Shown here in pieces: positions 8,168-15,700 of a DNA stretch of 64,000 nucleotides. Below the pieces are notes generated by a model. It made no database searches. It saw nothing but the letters and a program-made list of their open reading frames with translations, and was not told the origin of the DNA. The position numbers were made by a program, and so were the translations under genes. Source of the DNA: G965230615 sp965230615 (GTDB taxonomy: Bacteria; Pseudomonadota; Gammaproteobacteria; HTCC5015); NCBI GenBank assembly GCA_965230615.1, contig OZ246012.1, forward strand, positions 2,728,001 through 2,792,000, given 5' to 3'. Positions within the stretch are counted from its first letter, which is position 1. The number at the start of each line of letters is the position of its first letter.

Positions 8168-8692
8168 ATGAGATATTTATTGATATGCTTTGTGCTTATC
8201 AGCTTGCCTTGCTTAGCAAATACCAATGGAGTAAATACTTTGAAAGTAGCAATGCTCACCCCAAAAAAGATTGCTGGCATAAGCATTAGAACCAGCAATG
8301 CAGTAGAGATAGAGTCTGACAAAAGCAAATTACCCACATTATGGGATAACTTCTATACAGAAATCCTTAACAAAAAAATTGATGGCTTTCCTGTTTATGG
8401 CTTATACACTGATTACGAATCAGACCTAAATGGTAAGTACACGGTTTTAGCGGGTGTCGAAATTAAACCAGACACCACGGTACCCGACGACCTGGCTACG
8501 TCTGAAGTCATAGGTGGAAAGTATCTTGTGTTTGAGGCGCAAGGGAAAATGCCTGAGATAGTCTTCGAAACATGGCTTAAGATATGGGATTACTTCTCTG
8601 CAGAAGACACAGAACATACCAGAGCTTATACCAGTGACTTTGAACTATATAAAAGCGATAGCCAAATCGCGATTTATATTTCGATCTGGTAG
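8168..8692 (+). CDS. Exported GyrI-like (effector-binding) domain protein
   Basis: About 174 aa. The ATG at 8168 is chosen over the upstream ATG (8129) because it begins a good signal peptide (MRYLLICFVLISLPCLA, cleavage before NT) and has TAGG about 9 nt upstream. The mature part resembles the GyrI-like/AraC-effector-binding fold: an IGGKYLVFEAQGKMPE stretch, then FETWLKIWDYF, and an FELYKSD...IAIYISIW ending, which matches the classical last strands of that fold. These domains bind small molecules and are normally cytoplasmic, so a secretory signal is unusual. It is a single gene without obvious operon partners. Confidence 0.65.
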   Translation: MRYLLICFVLISLPCLANTNGVNTLKVAMLTPKKIAGISIRTSNAVEIESDKSKLPTLWDNFYTEILNKKIDGFPVYGLYTDYESDLNGKYTVLAGVEIKPDTTVPDDLATSEVIGGKYLVFEAQGKMPEIVFETWLKIWDYFSAEDTEHTRAYTSDFELYKSDSQIAIYISIW

Positions 8693-8814
8693 ACCCAATC
8701 GACCCAGCAATCACCTAAAGAGGCAAACAATTCAAACTCAATACACATCACTCTTTTCTATAGCTTATTGGGCCTTATATACCAGTAAAGTGCAGACAAT
8801 CAATTTCAGCAAGT

Positions 8815-9963
8815 TTACTGATGAATAACAACACGAAACGGTTCTTGCAAACCTTTATTTGCTGCAACTGCTTTTAATTGAATACTAATCGCTTCAGTCA
8901 CATCTTGTCCTTTGGAAACCAACAAGGCACCATTACTGCCACGGATATCTTCATCAATCGTCATCGATGATGTTAACTCATTGGCATTGACGAGCTTAGA
9001 TATCTCTTGCGTCTGAATATCCTGCACATCCATCAACAAATCCAACAACTCCGCCGGGTATTCCTCAGACTCCATACGCAGTTTATTCAGCCCAGATTGT
9101 ATCTTTTCACCCAATGTTAGTTGTCTGTCCAAGCCTAGTGCCACTTTCAATAACACCCCTCCCTTGCGGGCATTATCAAGCTCTTCAAACGAGCATTCTG
9201 CGAGTTCTTCTTTGGTTTGCCGTTGATAACGGATCATTTCAGCAACTAATTTCAAACGAGGGATTTTTGCAATTAATTCATGGCCAATTGTAGGGTGAGA
9301 ATCAAATAGAATTTGTTCCTCATCGTCCAAGGCTTGGCTTGCATAAACTTTGGCCAACACTTCTGCAGGCACCGTGACACAACCCACTTGTGACAGCATT
9401 GCAGCCAAATTAAATTGCCACTTGTTTGGCAAGTTCAGTTTGCCCACCATATGGGCAACGAAACGCCTTACACGCGAACTACGACTAAATGCAATAGGGT
9501 TAATCAGGCTAAGGATATCTGTTAATACTTTAATACTACCTTGCAGCGTCTTCTCAAGCAGCTCTTTCTCCAAGTTCAGCAAACGATGCTGTTCAACAGC
9601 CGCATTAAGCGACATCAAAAGCATATCTGTTGGACAGGGCTTCATCATAAAACGGAATATCTGGCCTTCATTGACCGCAGCAACGGCTGATTCAAGATCA
9701 GCCTGTCCTGTTAATAACAGACGAATTGTATTAGGGTAACGCTGTCTGACAGCTGATAAAAACGCCGCACCATCCATTTCTGGCATACGCATATCAGAAA
9801 CAACGACGGGAATTGATTTATTTTCCTCAAGAATTTGTAGGCCCAATTGACCACTAGCCGCTGTATGAACAATAAACTTACCGCGTAATTGCAACTTTAA
9901 CCCCGACAACACCTTGGGCTCATCATCTACACACAGAATTTGCGGAAGGTCCTTTTTCGCCAT
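8815..9963 (-). CDS. Response regulator with degenerate HD-GYP-like output
   Basis: About 382 aa. The N-terminal receiver has the acidic pair (CVDDEP), phosphoacceptor Asp57 in VVVSDMRMPEMDG, the Thr of LLTG and Lys of MMKPC. The C-terminal half aligns in pattern with HD-GYP domains: LAAMLSQVGCVTVP replaces LAALLHDIGKIGIP, and DSHPTIGHELIAKIP and the following helix are retained. The metal-binding HD pair has become SQ and the later His cluster has become RYQRQ. It should therefore be inactive as a c-di-GMP phosphodiesterase. ATG 9963 is chosen because MAKKDLPQILCVDD gives a standard receiver start; an in-frame ATG at 9999 is possible. Last gene of the four-gene operon running from 14849. Confidence 0.85.
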   Translation of the reverse strand: MAKKDLPQILCVDDEPKVLSGLKLQLRGKFIVHTAASGQLGLQILEENKSIPVVVSDMRMPEMDGAAFLSAVRQRYPNTIRLLLTGQADLESAVAAVNEGQIFRFMMKPCPTDMLLMSLNAAVEQHRLLNLEKELLEKTLQGSIKVLTDILSLINPIAFSRSSRVRRFVAHMVGKLNLPNKWQFNLAAMLSQVGCVTVPAEVLAKVYASQALDDEEQILFDSHPTIGHELIAKIPRLKLVAEMIRYQRQTKEELAECSFEELDNARKGGVLLKVALGLDRQLTLGEKIQSGLNKLRMESEEYPAELLDLLMDVQDIQTQEISKLVNANELTSSMTIDEDIRGSNGALLVSKGQDVTEAISIQLKAVAANKGLQEPFRVVIHQ

Positions 9964-10042
9964 AATATAACCAAACACTCCTACATATAATGCTATCAAA
10001 AAAGTAAATACATCAAGCTGTTATGTATTTTAAATACCAACC

Positions 10043-11233
10043 TTACTCATCAACTAACTTCTGCCACTGCGTTAATTTATCGGCTAAGTCGAGTTTTTCT
10101 AAATAGTCCAAGTCAAAAATATCCTTATACTCCACTTTCTCTTGCACCAATAAGTCATTATATTCAACCAAATTGCAGGCTATATAGAGAACATCCACTA
10201 ACTCGGCTTGCTCATGCGGCATATCCCAGGGTGCTTTGTGATACGCAACAGCTTGCACACAGGGCATAGGTATGCCCCACAGCCCTAATAAATAGGCGCC
10301 CAACTGACCATGCGTTACCCCAATATACTGCTTTTCCAGTTCTCCCAGACTTACTTCTGCAGATGGCAGGGCTTCCAGCAGCTGCTGAAATTTATCTGGC
10401 ATATATTGCGCCATAATCAAGCGCCCAATACGGTGCAGCATAGCGATTGTGAAACTTTCTTCAACTTGTGGCAAACCCAGAGCATTGGCAATGGCTTTTG
10501 CTACCGTAGCAGTTTGCATTGACAGCCGGTGCTCATTATCAAACGAAAAGCCTGACTGGTCTTTGACTGGAAAACTACTTTGCGCGCCATGCATCAGCAC
10601 TAGGCTTTTGACTGTCTGCACACCCAAAAATGCGACAGCATCCTTCACTTGGTTGATTTTTTGCGGCAAACCAAAAAAGGCACTATTAACTACTTTAAGA
10701 ATGCCACTGCTCAAGCCAATATCCTCGCTAATGACGACAGCAACATCCTCCAGGGAGCTGTCTTCAGCTTCTAACTTAGCACAAACATCCGCATAAACCT
10801 GTGGTCGACATGGCAAGTGATCAATATTACCAATAACTGTTTTCAATGTGGTTCCACTAAGCAATGAGTCAATATCGAAAGCATTTTTTATTTTTTCAAC
10901 AATTTTATCTGACGAGCAGGGTTTCAATATAAACTGATGCGTGACTGGCACTGAACGAAAAATAGGCTCCTCATCAGCATGGCCGGACAACACAAAGCGA
11001 TGTGCTGCTGGTGCCAGCTTTTTAGCTTGCAATAGGAACTCAGCACCATCTATGCCTGGCATACGCATGTCCGACACAATACAATCACAACTGTTACCTT
11101 GCAAAAAATCCAATGCTTCTTCGCCAGAATTAGCAAAATGAATATCCCACTCTTTACGAAAAGGCCTTAGTGTTAACTTCAACCCATGCAATATTTTTGG
11201 GTCGTCATCAACAAACAGCACACATTTTTTCAT
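10043..11233 (-). CDS. Response regulator with HDOD output domain
   Basis: 396 aa. Receiver at residues 1-120: FVDDDP, phosphoacceptor Asp55 in CIVSDMRMPGIDG, Ser of VLSGHAD, Lys of FILKPC. An HDOD domain follows at about residues 130-330, with LPCRPQVYADVC, the SGILKVVNSAFFGLP helix and DAVAFLGVQTVKSLVL, all typical of the family. HDOD domains lack the full metal site and act as protein-protein output modules in signalling and motility. Its ATG lies 26 nt inside the end of the upstream kinase gene and is preceded by AAGGAG, so the two are translationally coupled. Confidence 0.9.
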   Translation of the reverse strand: MKKCVLFVDDDPKILHGLKLTLRPFRKEWDIHFANSGEEALDFLQGNSCDCIVSDMRMPGIDGAEFLLQAKKLAPAAHRFVLSGHADEEPIFRSVPVTHQFILKPCSSDKIVEKIKNAFDIDSLLSGTTLKTVIGNIDHLPCRPQVYADVCAKLEAEDSSLEDVAVVISEDIGLSSGILKVVNSAFFGLPQKINQVKDAVAFLGVQTVKSLVLMHGAQSSFPVKDQSGFSFDNEHRLSMQTATVAKAIANALGLPQVEESFTIAMLHRIGRLIMAQYMPDKFQQLLEALPSAEVSLGELEKQYIGVTHGQLGAYLLGLWGIPMPCVQAVAYHKAPWDMPHEQAELVDVLYIACNLVEYNDLLVQEKVEYKDIFDLDYLEKLDLADKLTQWQKLVDE

Positions 11234-13358
11234 CTACATCTCCTTCATCAGAAGCCTGGCTATCATCGATTGGTATGCATATAACAAACCGGGTTCCACC
11301 CTCGGCAAGAATGGAAAAGCCTATATCACCACCATGCTTATCAACAACAATAGACCTCGCAATCGATAACCCTTGGCCAGTGCCTTTACCTACTGCTTTT
11401 GTCGTAAAGAAAGGATCAAATATTTTATTTTGTATTTCCTCAGGCACACCAGGCCCAGTATCACTTATTATAATTTCGACCATTTCATCTATTTTTCGCG
11501 TTGCTATTTTGATCTCGCCCTTCCCGCCATTTTTTACTGTGTCGGTATCCGCAATAGCGTGTGCTGCATTCACAACCATATTTAGAAAAACCTGATTGAG
11601 CTCGCCTTCCAAACATTTCACTTGTGGCAATGAAGGGTCTAAATCCAACGTTAAATCTGCTACATACTTCCATTCATTACGACATACGGTTATTGTATTT
11701 TCTATAGCCCTATTTAAATCCGACAATTGCTTAGTCCTATCTCCAGGGTGAGAAAATCCCTTCATTGCTTTCACAATCTCGCTGATTTTAGTCACCCCAT
11801 CGAGGCTATTATCAAATGCCACGGGCACTTCTTCCTGAATAAAAGGAAGATCAATCTCATCTTTTACCTCATCGATTTTCTCACATAACTCGGCAAAGCC
11901 ACCGGCTTTTGCCAGCTGCACTTGTAAGTCCTGATACATTTCAAGCAATTGCATAACATCTTCAAAAGCAGCCTTCAAAAAGCCAACATGATCACCCACA
12001 TATTGGGTTGGCGTATTTATTTCATGCGCAATTCCCGCTGCCAACTGCCCAACAGACTCCAACTTACGCGCATGGTCCAAATCCTGTTGTACTCGCCGGT
12101 AGTGTTTTTTGGCAATTTCATTGCCAATCCACTGTGAAATAACACGAATAAATGCCTTCTCTCTATCACGAAAAGGGAGGTTTCTAATTTCAGGACTGGA
12201 GAAATTCACTGTGCCATACAACTCACCATCAACATACAATGGCACACCGATGTAAGACTCCATACCAAAATTGATGTAGCAAGGGTGTTTAGCAATATCA
12301 GACTCACCTGCACAATGATAACTGACCACATTGTTTTCTTTGATCGTTTTTGCACAATAAGTCTCTTGCAGATTAAATTTCTGCCCAGGCTGCATATCGA
12401 CATCATCAGAATCAAAATAGACTACTTCATAGTCGTCGTCATCAATATGACTTACTATTCCTACAGAAAGACGCATATAACTCAGAGACTTTTTCAAAAT
12501 TATATTAATCTTTTCATCGGGTGTTATTGACTCATCCAAGGCAATCTCATAAAAGCCGATAAGAATATTTTCATCTTCTTTACGTTCATTAACATCAATA
12601 ATGGACCCTGCCATACGCAAAGGCTTATCCTGTGTATCTCGCTGCGTATCACCGCGAGCGTGAAACCATCGATACTCTCCTGTTTTTTGTAAAGCACGAA
12701 AGTCAATATCAAAAGGTACTTTCGACTCAATGTGTTTTTTGATCGCCAGAATCACTTTACTACGATCCTCGGGATGCAAAAGCTTCTTGAAACTGCTATA
12801 GCTCGCTTCAACTTCATCATCCGCATAGCCAAGCATTTCCCGAAAGCGGGGCGACCAATATTGCTCATCTGCATGTATATCTGGCCAATCCCAAATTCCG
12901 CCATTAGCGCCGTCCACTGCCAAACTAAAGCGCTCCTCACTTGCTCTGAGCGCCGCTTCAGACAAGCGACGGTCTATGGCATACTGTATTGAACGGGTGA
13001 GAACAGGTTGGTTAATCTGTCCTTTAACCAGATAATCCTGTGCACCCTTTCTTACAATCTGCATACCAATAGATTCTTTATCATCGCCTGTGATAACTAT
13101 AATCGGCGTATCAGCCACAACTTTTCTCACGGCCAGCAGCGTATCCAATCCAGCCGAGTCAGGCAAAAACAAGTCCAACAAAATAATATCGAAATTATTT
13201 GCAGCCAGTGCCTGCATAGACTGTTTGAGATCAACTGTACTGATTAGATCGTAATTATTATTTTCACTGCGATTAAGCAATGTTTTTATCAACAGTGCAT
13301 CTGTGCGACAATCATCAACATGTAATACACTGATAGGTTTTTTATTTAAAGATCCCAT
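11208..13358 (-). CDS. Sensor histidine kinase with N-terminal receiver, PAS and GAF domains
   Basis: 716 aa, no membrane segment, so cytoplasmic. Receiver at about 8-128 (phosphoacceptor Asp62 in LLDLFLPDSAG, VITGDD, DYLVKG). PAS/PAC at about 140-262 (SEERFSLAVDGANGGIWDW...GSIIDVNERK). GAF at about 275-415 (YIGVPLYVDGELYGTVNF). Then the phosphoacceptor His445 in AAGIAHEINTPTQYVGDH, an insertion of roughly 80 residues, the N box (FLNMVVNAAHAI) and G boxes (DTGPG, GTGQGLS). The kinase core is clearly paralogous to that of the next gene upstream. ATG 13358 has GAGG 7 nt upstream; the gene lies 9 bp after the upstream kinase. Confidence 0.92.
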   Translation of the reverse strand: MGSLNKKPISVLHVDDCRTDALLIKTLLNRSENNNYDLISTVDLKQSMQALAANNFDIILLDLFLPDSAGLDTLLAVRKVVADTPIIVITGDDKESIGMQIVRKGAQDYLVKGQINQPVLTRSIQYAIDRRLSEAALRASEERFSLAVDGANGGIWDWPDIHADEQYWSPRFREMLGYADDEVEASYSSFKKLLHPEDRSKVILAIKKHIESKVPFDIDFRALQKTGEYRWFHARGDTQRDTQDKPLRMAGSIIDVNERKEDENILIGFYEIALDESITPDEKINIILKKSLSYMRLSVGIVSHIDDDDYEVVYFDSDDVDMQPGQKFNLQETYCAKTIKENNVVSYHCAGESDIAKHPCYINFGMESYIGVPLYVDGELYGTVNFSSPEIRNLPFRDREKAFIRVISQWIGNEIAKKHYRRVQQDLDHARKLESVGQLAAGIAHEINTPTQYVGDHVGFLKAAFEDVMQLLEMYQDLQVQLAKAGGFAELCEKIDEVKDEIDLPFIQEEVPVAFDNSLDGVTKISEIVKAMKGFSHPGDRTKQLSDLNRAIENTITVCRNEWKYVADLTLDLDPSLPQVKCLEGELNQVFLNMVVNAAHAIADTDTVKNGGKGEIKIATRKIDEMVEIIISDTGPGVPEEIQNKIFDPFFTTKAVGKGTGQGLSIARSIVVDKHGGDIGFSILAEGGTRFVICIPIDDSQASDEGDVDEKMCAVC

Positions 13359-13367
13359 ACAAAAACC

Positions 13368-14849
13368 TCAATTAACGCCCGTGAGCGATTCAGAATTTAC
13401 CTGATTAACAGGTATAGATATTTTGAATACGGTCCCTTGATCTTCCACTGACTCGAAGGAGATTTGGCCATCATGCTTTTCAACGATCATATTATGTGCA
13501 ATAGCCAAACCCTGCCCTGTCCCTTTACCGACAGGTTTGGTCGTAAAAAAGGGGTCAAATATTTTTCCACGAACATTCTCTGGTATTCCTGAACCAGTAT
13601 CAGAAATTTCAACCAGAACTTTATCTCCAGCTGAATAAGTTGAAACTTCAATAACACCTTTTTTATTACTCTCTGTTTTTTTATTTTTTTCTTCAATGGC
13701 ATGCGCTGCATTGACAATCATATTTAAAAACACTTGATTCAAATCACTAATAAAGCAATTTACTTTTGGTATCTCATTAAGATTTTTCTTCACCTCCGCC
13801 ACATATTTATATTCATTCTGGGTGACTTCTAGTGTATTCAAAATTGCTTTATTGATATCATGCGGCAATTTCTCTTCGCTGCCTGGGTGCGAAAACTCTT
13901 TCATTGCTTTCACAATACTTGAGATACGGCTAACACCTTCAACACTGTTCTTGAGTGCAACAGGCACTTCTTCTAGCAAAAATGGCAAATCAACATCATC
14001 ACATAACTGATCAATATCTTCTAACAATGCTTGCGCATCATGCTCGCCTACTTTGTTATGCAAGTGCTGATATCGTTCAATTAGCAGCCCCAAGTCATTA
14101 AATGCAGAAATCAAAAACTCGATATGATCGCCGACATACTGTGCCGGTGTATTAATCTCATGCGCGATACCTGCGGCTAATTGACCAACTGCCTCAAGTT
14201 TTTGTGCTAACCTCAACTCCATTTCCGCCTGCTCCAGTAATGCCTTCTCTTTAGCTAGGCGATCGTTGGATGCTTTTAGCTCTGCGGTACGCTCCTGCAC
14301 CAGCTTGTCCAGGGCATTCATTTTATCGATAGACTGTTGCATCAAGGTCCATTTGGCTGTTAATGCATGCGTCAATTGAATGATTTCGATATCTTCGAAA
14401 GGTTTTTTCAATATGAGTAAACGATCACTACTGCCCAAGCGGGCAGCAATTTGCGACCAGTTATAATCTGAGTAAGCTGAACAAATAACAATTTGCAGAT
14501 ATTCATCAACTTGCCACAGTTGCTCAATGGTTTTAACACCATCCCAACCTGGTGGCATGCGCATATCAACAAATGCGATTGCAAATGGCCTGTGAGTTTT
14601 GACTGATTCTTTGACTACATCAAGAGCCTCTTGCCCCTGATAAGAAGAAATAAGTTCTAGCGGCACCTGAAAATAGTTTGCTGACGTGCTGCTTTCACCA
14701 AACAGCGCAGCTTCACTCGCTCGCAAGTCATCGCTGCCTTCCTCAGGCACAAGTATCTTATAAAAATCTTCGTGAATTGATGGGGTATCATCAACGATCA
14801 AAATACGATAAGGCTTTGCTGTTGCTGCCTGCTTAATGCCTTGCCCCAT
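13368..14849 (-). CDS. Histidine kinase with N-terminal receiver domain
   Basis: 493 aa, soluble. First gene of the phosphorelay operon (AAGGAG, 7-nt spacing to ATG). Receiver at about 12-165, unusually long because of a loop of roughly 40 residues between the acidic pocket (ILIVDDTPSIHED) and the phosphoacceptor Asp95 (FVDMRMPPGWDG); Lys in ILKKPFED. A coiled coil at about 170-215 leads to His230 in AAGIAHEINTPAQYVGDH. N box FLNMIVNAAHAI, G boxes DTGSGIP and GTGQGLA. The block from the His box to AMKEFSHPG closely parallels the neighbouring kinase, which indicates tandem duplication. The upstream signal cannot be told from sequence; no sensory domain other than the receiver is present. Confidence 0.92.
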   Translation of the reverse strand: MGQGIKQAATAKPYRILIVDDTPSIHEDFYKILVPEEGSDDLRASEAALFGESSTSANYFQVPLELISSYQGQEALDVVKESVKTHRPFAIAFVDMRMPPGWDGVKTIEQLWQVDEYLQIVICSAYSDYNWSQIAARLGSSDRLLILKKPFEDIEIIQLTHALTAKWTLMQQSIDKMNALDKLVQERTAELKASNDRLAKEKALLEQAEMELRLAQKLEAVGQLAAGIAHEINTPAQYVGDHIEFLISAFNDLGLLIERYQHLHNKVGEHDAQALLEDIDQLCDDVDLPFLLEEVPVALKNSVEGVSRISSIVKAMKEFSHPGSEEKLPHDINKAILNTLEVTQNEYKYVAEVKKNLNEIPKVNCFISDLNQVFLNMIVNAAHAIEEKNKKTESNKKGVIEVSTYSAGDKVLVEISDTGSGIPENVRGKIFDPFFTTKPVGKGTGQGLAIAHNMIVEKHDGQISFESVEDQGTVFKISIPVNQVNSESLTGVN

Positions 14850-15261
14850 TACATCACTCCTTGAGTTCCATAACCTGCCAAACCAGAGCTAGAATAAGTC
14901 GAACAAGCACAGCATTTGAGGCGTTTAAAACAGCAGCTTCACATCCAGCAGGTATAATAACGCGTAAACTTTCTCACCTCATGTAATCTACTTTACGGCA
15001 AACCTCTCATAAAGTTGAGCTTAACATCGACCAAAGATCGAATATACGGGAGTAGAATGAGTATAAAACTATTGTCTGGCACGATTTACACGTTGGAGTA
15101 TTTAATGTCACCCTCATCAGACACCACTAAAAGGCATAAGCGAGGATGCTTCTCCCGCTAGACGTTTAAAGGGGCGGGTAATAAAAAGAAGACGAATCAA
15201 TATTTTCGTAATAGGCTATGCGTTAAATTTGAACTTAATCTGTACAACAAAAGGATATGCC
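14850..15261. other. Intergenic region between divergent signalling operon and EthD gene
   Basis: Divergent promoter region of 412 bp. It holds the ribosome-binding site of 14849, a possible 18-codon reading frame (15105-15161) and a CCCGC/GCGGG short dyad around 15153-15178. No consensus promoter could be assigned with confidence. Confidence 0.5.
15105..15161 (+). CDS. Possible 18-codon small ORF
   Basis: ATG at 15105 with GGAG 7 nt upstream encodes MSPSSDTTKRHKRGCFSR, a short basic peptide with one Cys, ending TAG 15159-15161. The good ribosome-binding site and strongly biased composition (Ser/Thr, then Lys/Arg/His) make it more than a random frame. It is too short to judge by coding statistics. 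It could be a leader peptide, a free small protein or chance. Confidence 0.3.
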   Translation: MSPSSDTTKRHKRGCFSR

Positions 15262-15624
15262 ATGATTAAATTTATTATGTGTTGCTCACGTCATCCGAGC
15301 ATGACCCGTGAAGAGTTTCAAGACTACTGGCTAAACCAGCACGGGCCATTGTTTATGAAAAATGCTGCACTGATGAGAGCTAAAAAATACGTTCAATCTC
15401 ACACGCTCAATACCCCGCTGAATGATGGTTTAAAAGAGTCCAGAGGAATGCAGGCCGCCTATGATGGTGTCGCCGAAGTCTGGTTTGAGTCAGAACAAGA
15501 CCTTATGGAAGCCATGAGCTCACCTGAGTTTCAAGCGATAGCGCCAGCTTTAATGGAAGATGAAAACAAATTTCTTGATCACGCCAAGTCTTCGGCATTT
15601 ATTGTGCGTGAAATTGAGCTTTGA
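15262..15624 (+). CDS. EthD-domain protein
   Basis: 120 aa, one ferredoxin-like dimeric alpha/beta-barrel domain. MIKFIMCCSRHPSMTREEFQDYWLNQHGPL is the typical EthD start (beta strand, then xREEFxxYWxxxHGPL). A central AEVWFESEQDLMEAMSSPE motif and an EDENKFLDH segment follow, as in the family. EthD proteins are linked to ether degradation in actinobacteria, but most members have no assigned reaction. ATG 15262 is chosen because AAAGGA precedes it; an upstream TTG in frame adds only non-conserved residues. Stands alone, convergent with the gene that ends at 15701. Confidence 0.88.
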   Translation: MIKFIMCCSRHPSMTREEFQDYWLNQHGPLFMKNAALMRAKKYVQSHTLNTPLNDGLKESRGMQAAYDGVAEVWFESEQDLMEAMSSPEFQAIAPALMEDENKFLDHAKSSAFIVREIEL

Positions 15625-15659
15625 ACAAGTGACAAAAAACACTCAAGGTACAGCGTCTG

Positions 15660-15693
15660 AAGAAAAAGCATAGGCACTATACGATGCCTATGC
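15660..15693 (-). terminator. Rho-independent terminator of the SpeE-like gene
   Basis: Perfect 9-bp stem GCATAGGCA/TGCCTATGC (15668-15676 and 15685-15693), 8-nt loop. Read on the minus strand it is followed directly by a T-run (GCTTTTTCTTC). It lies a few bases past the stop of the gene ending at 15701. Confidence 0.8.
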
Positions 15694-15700
15694 CAGATAC

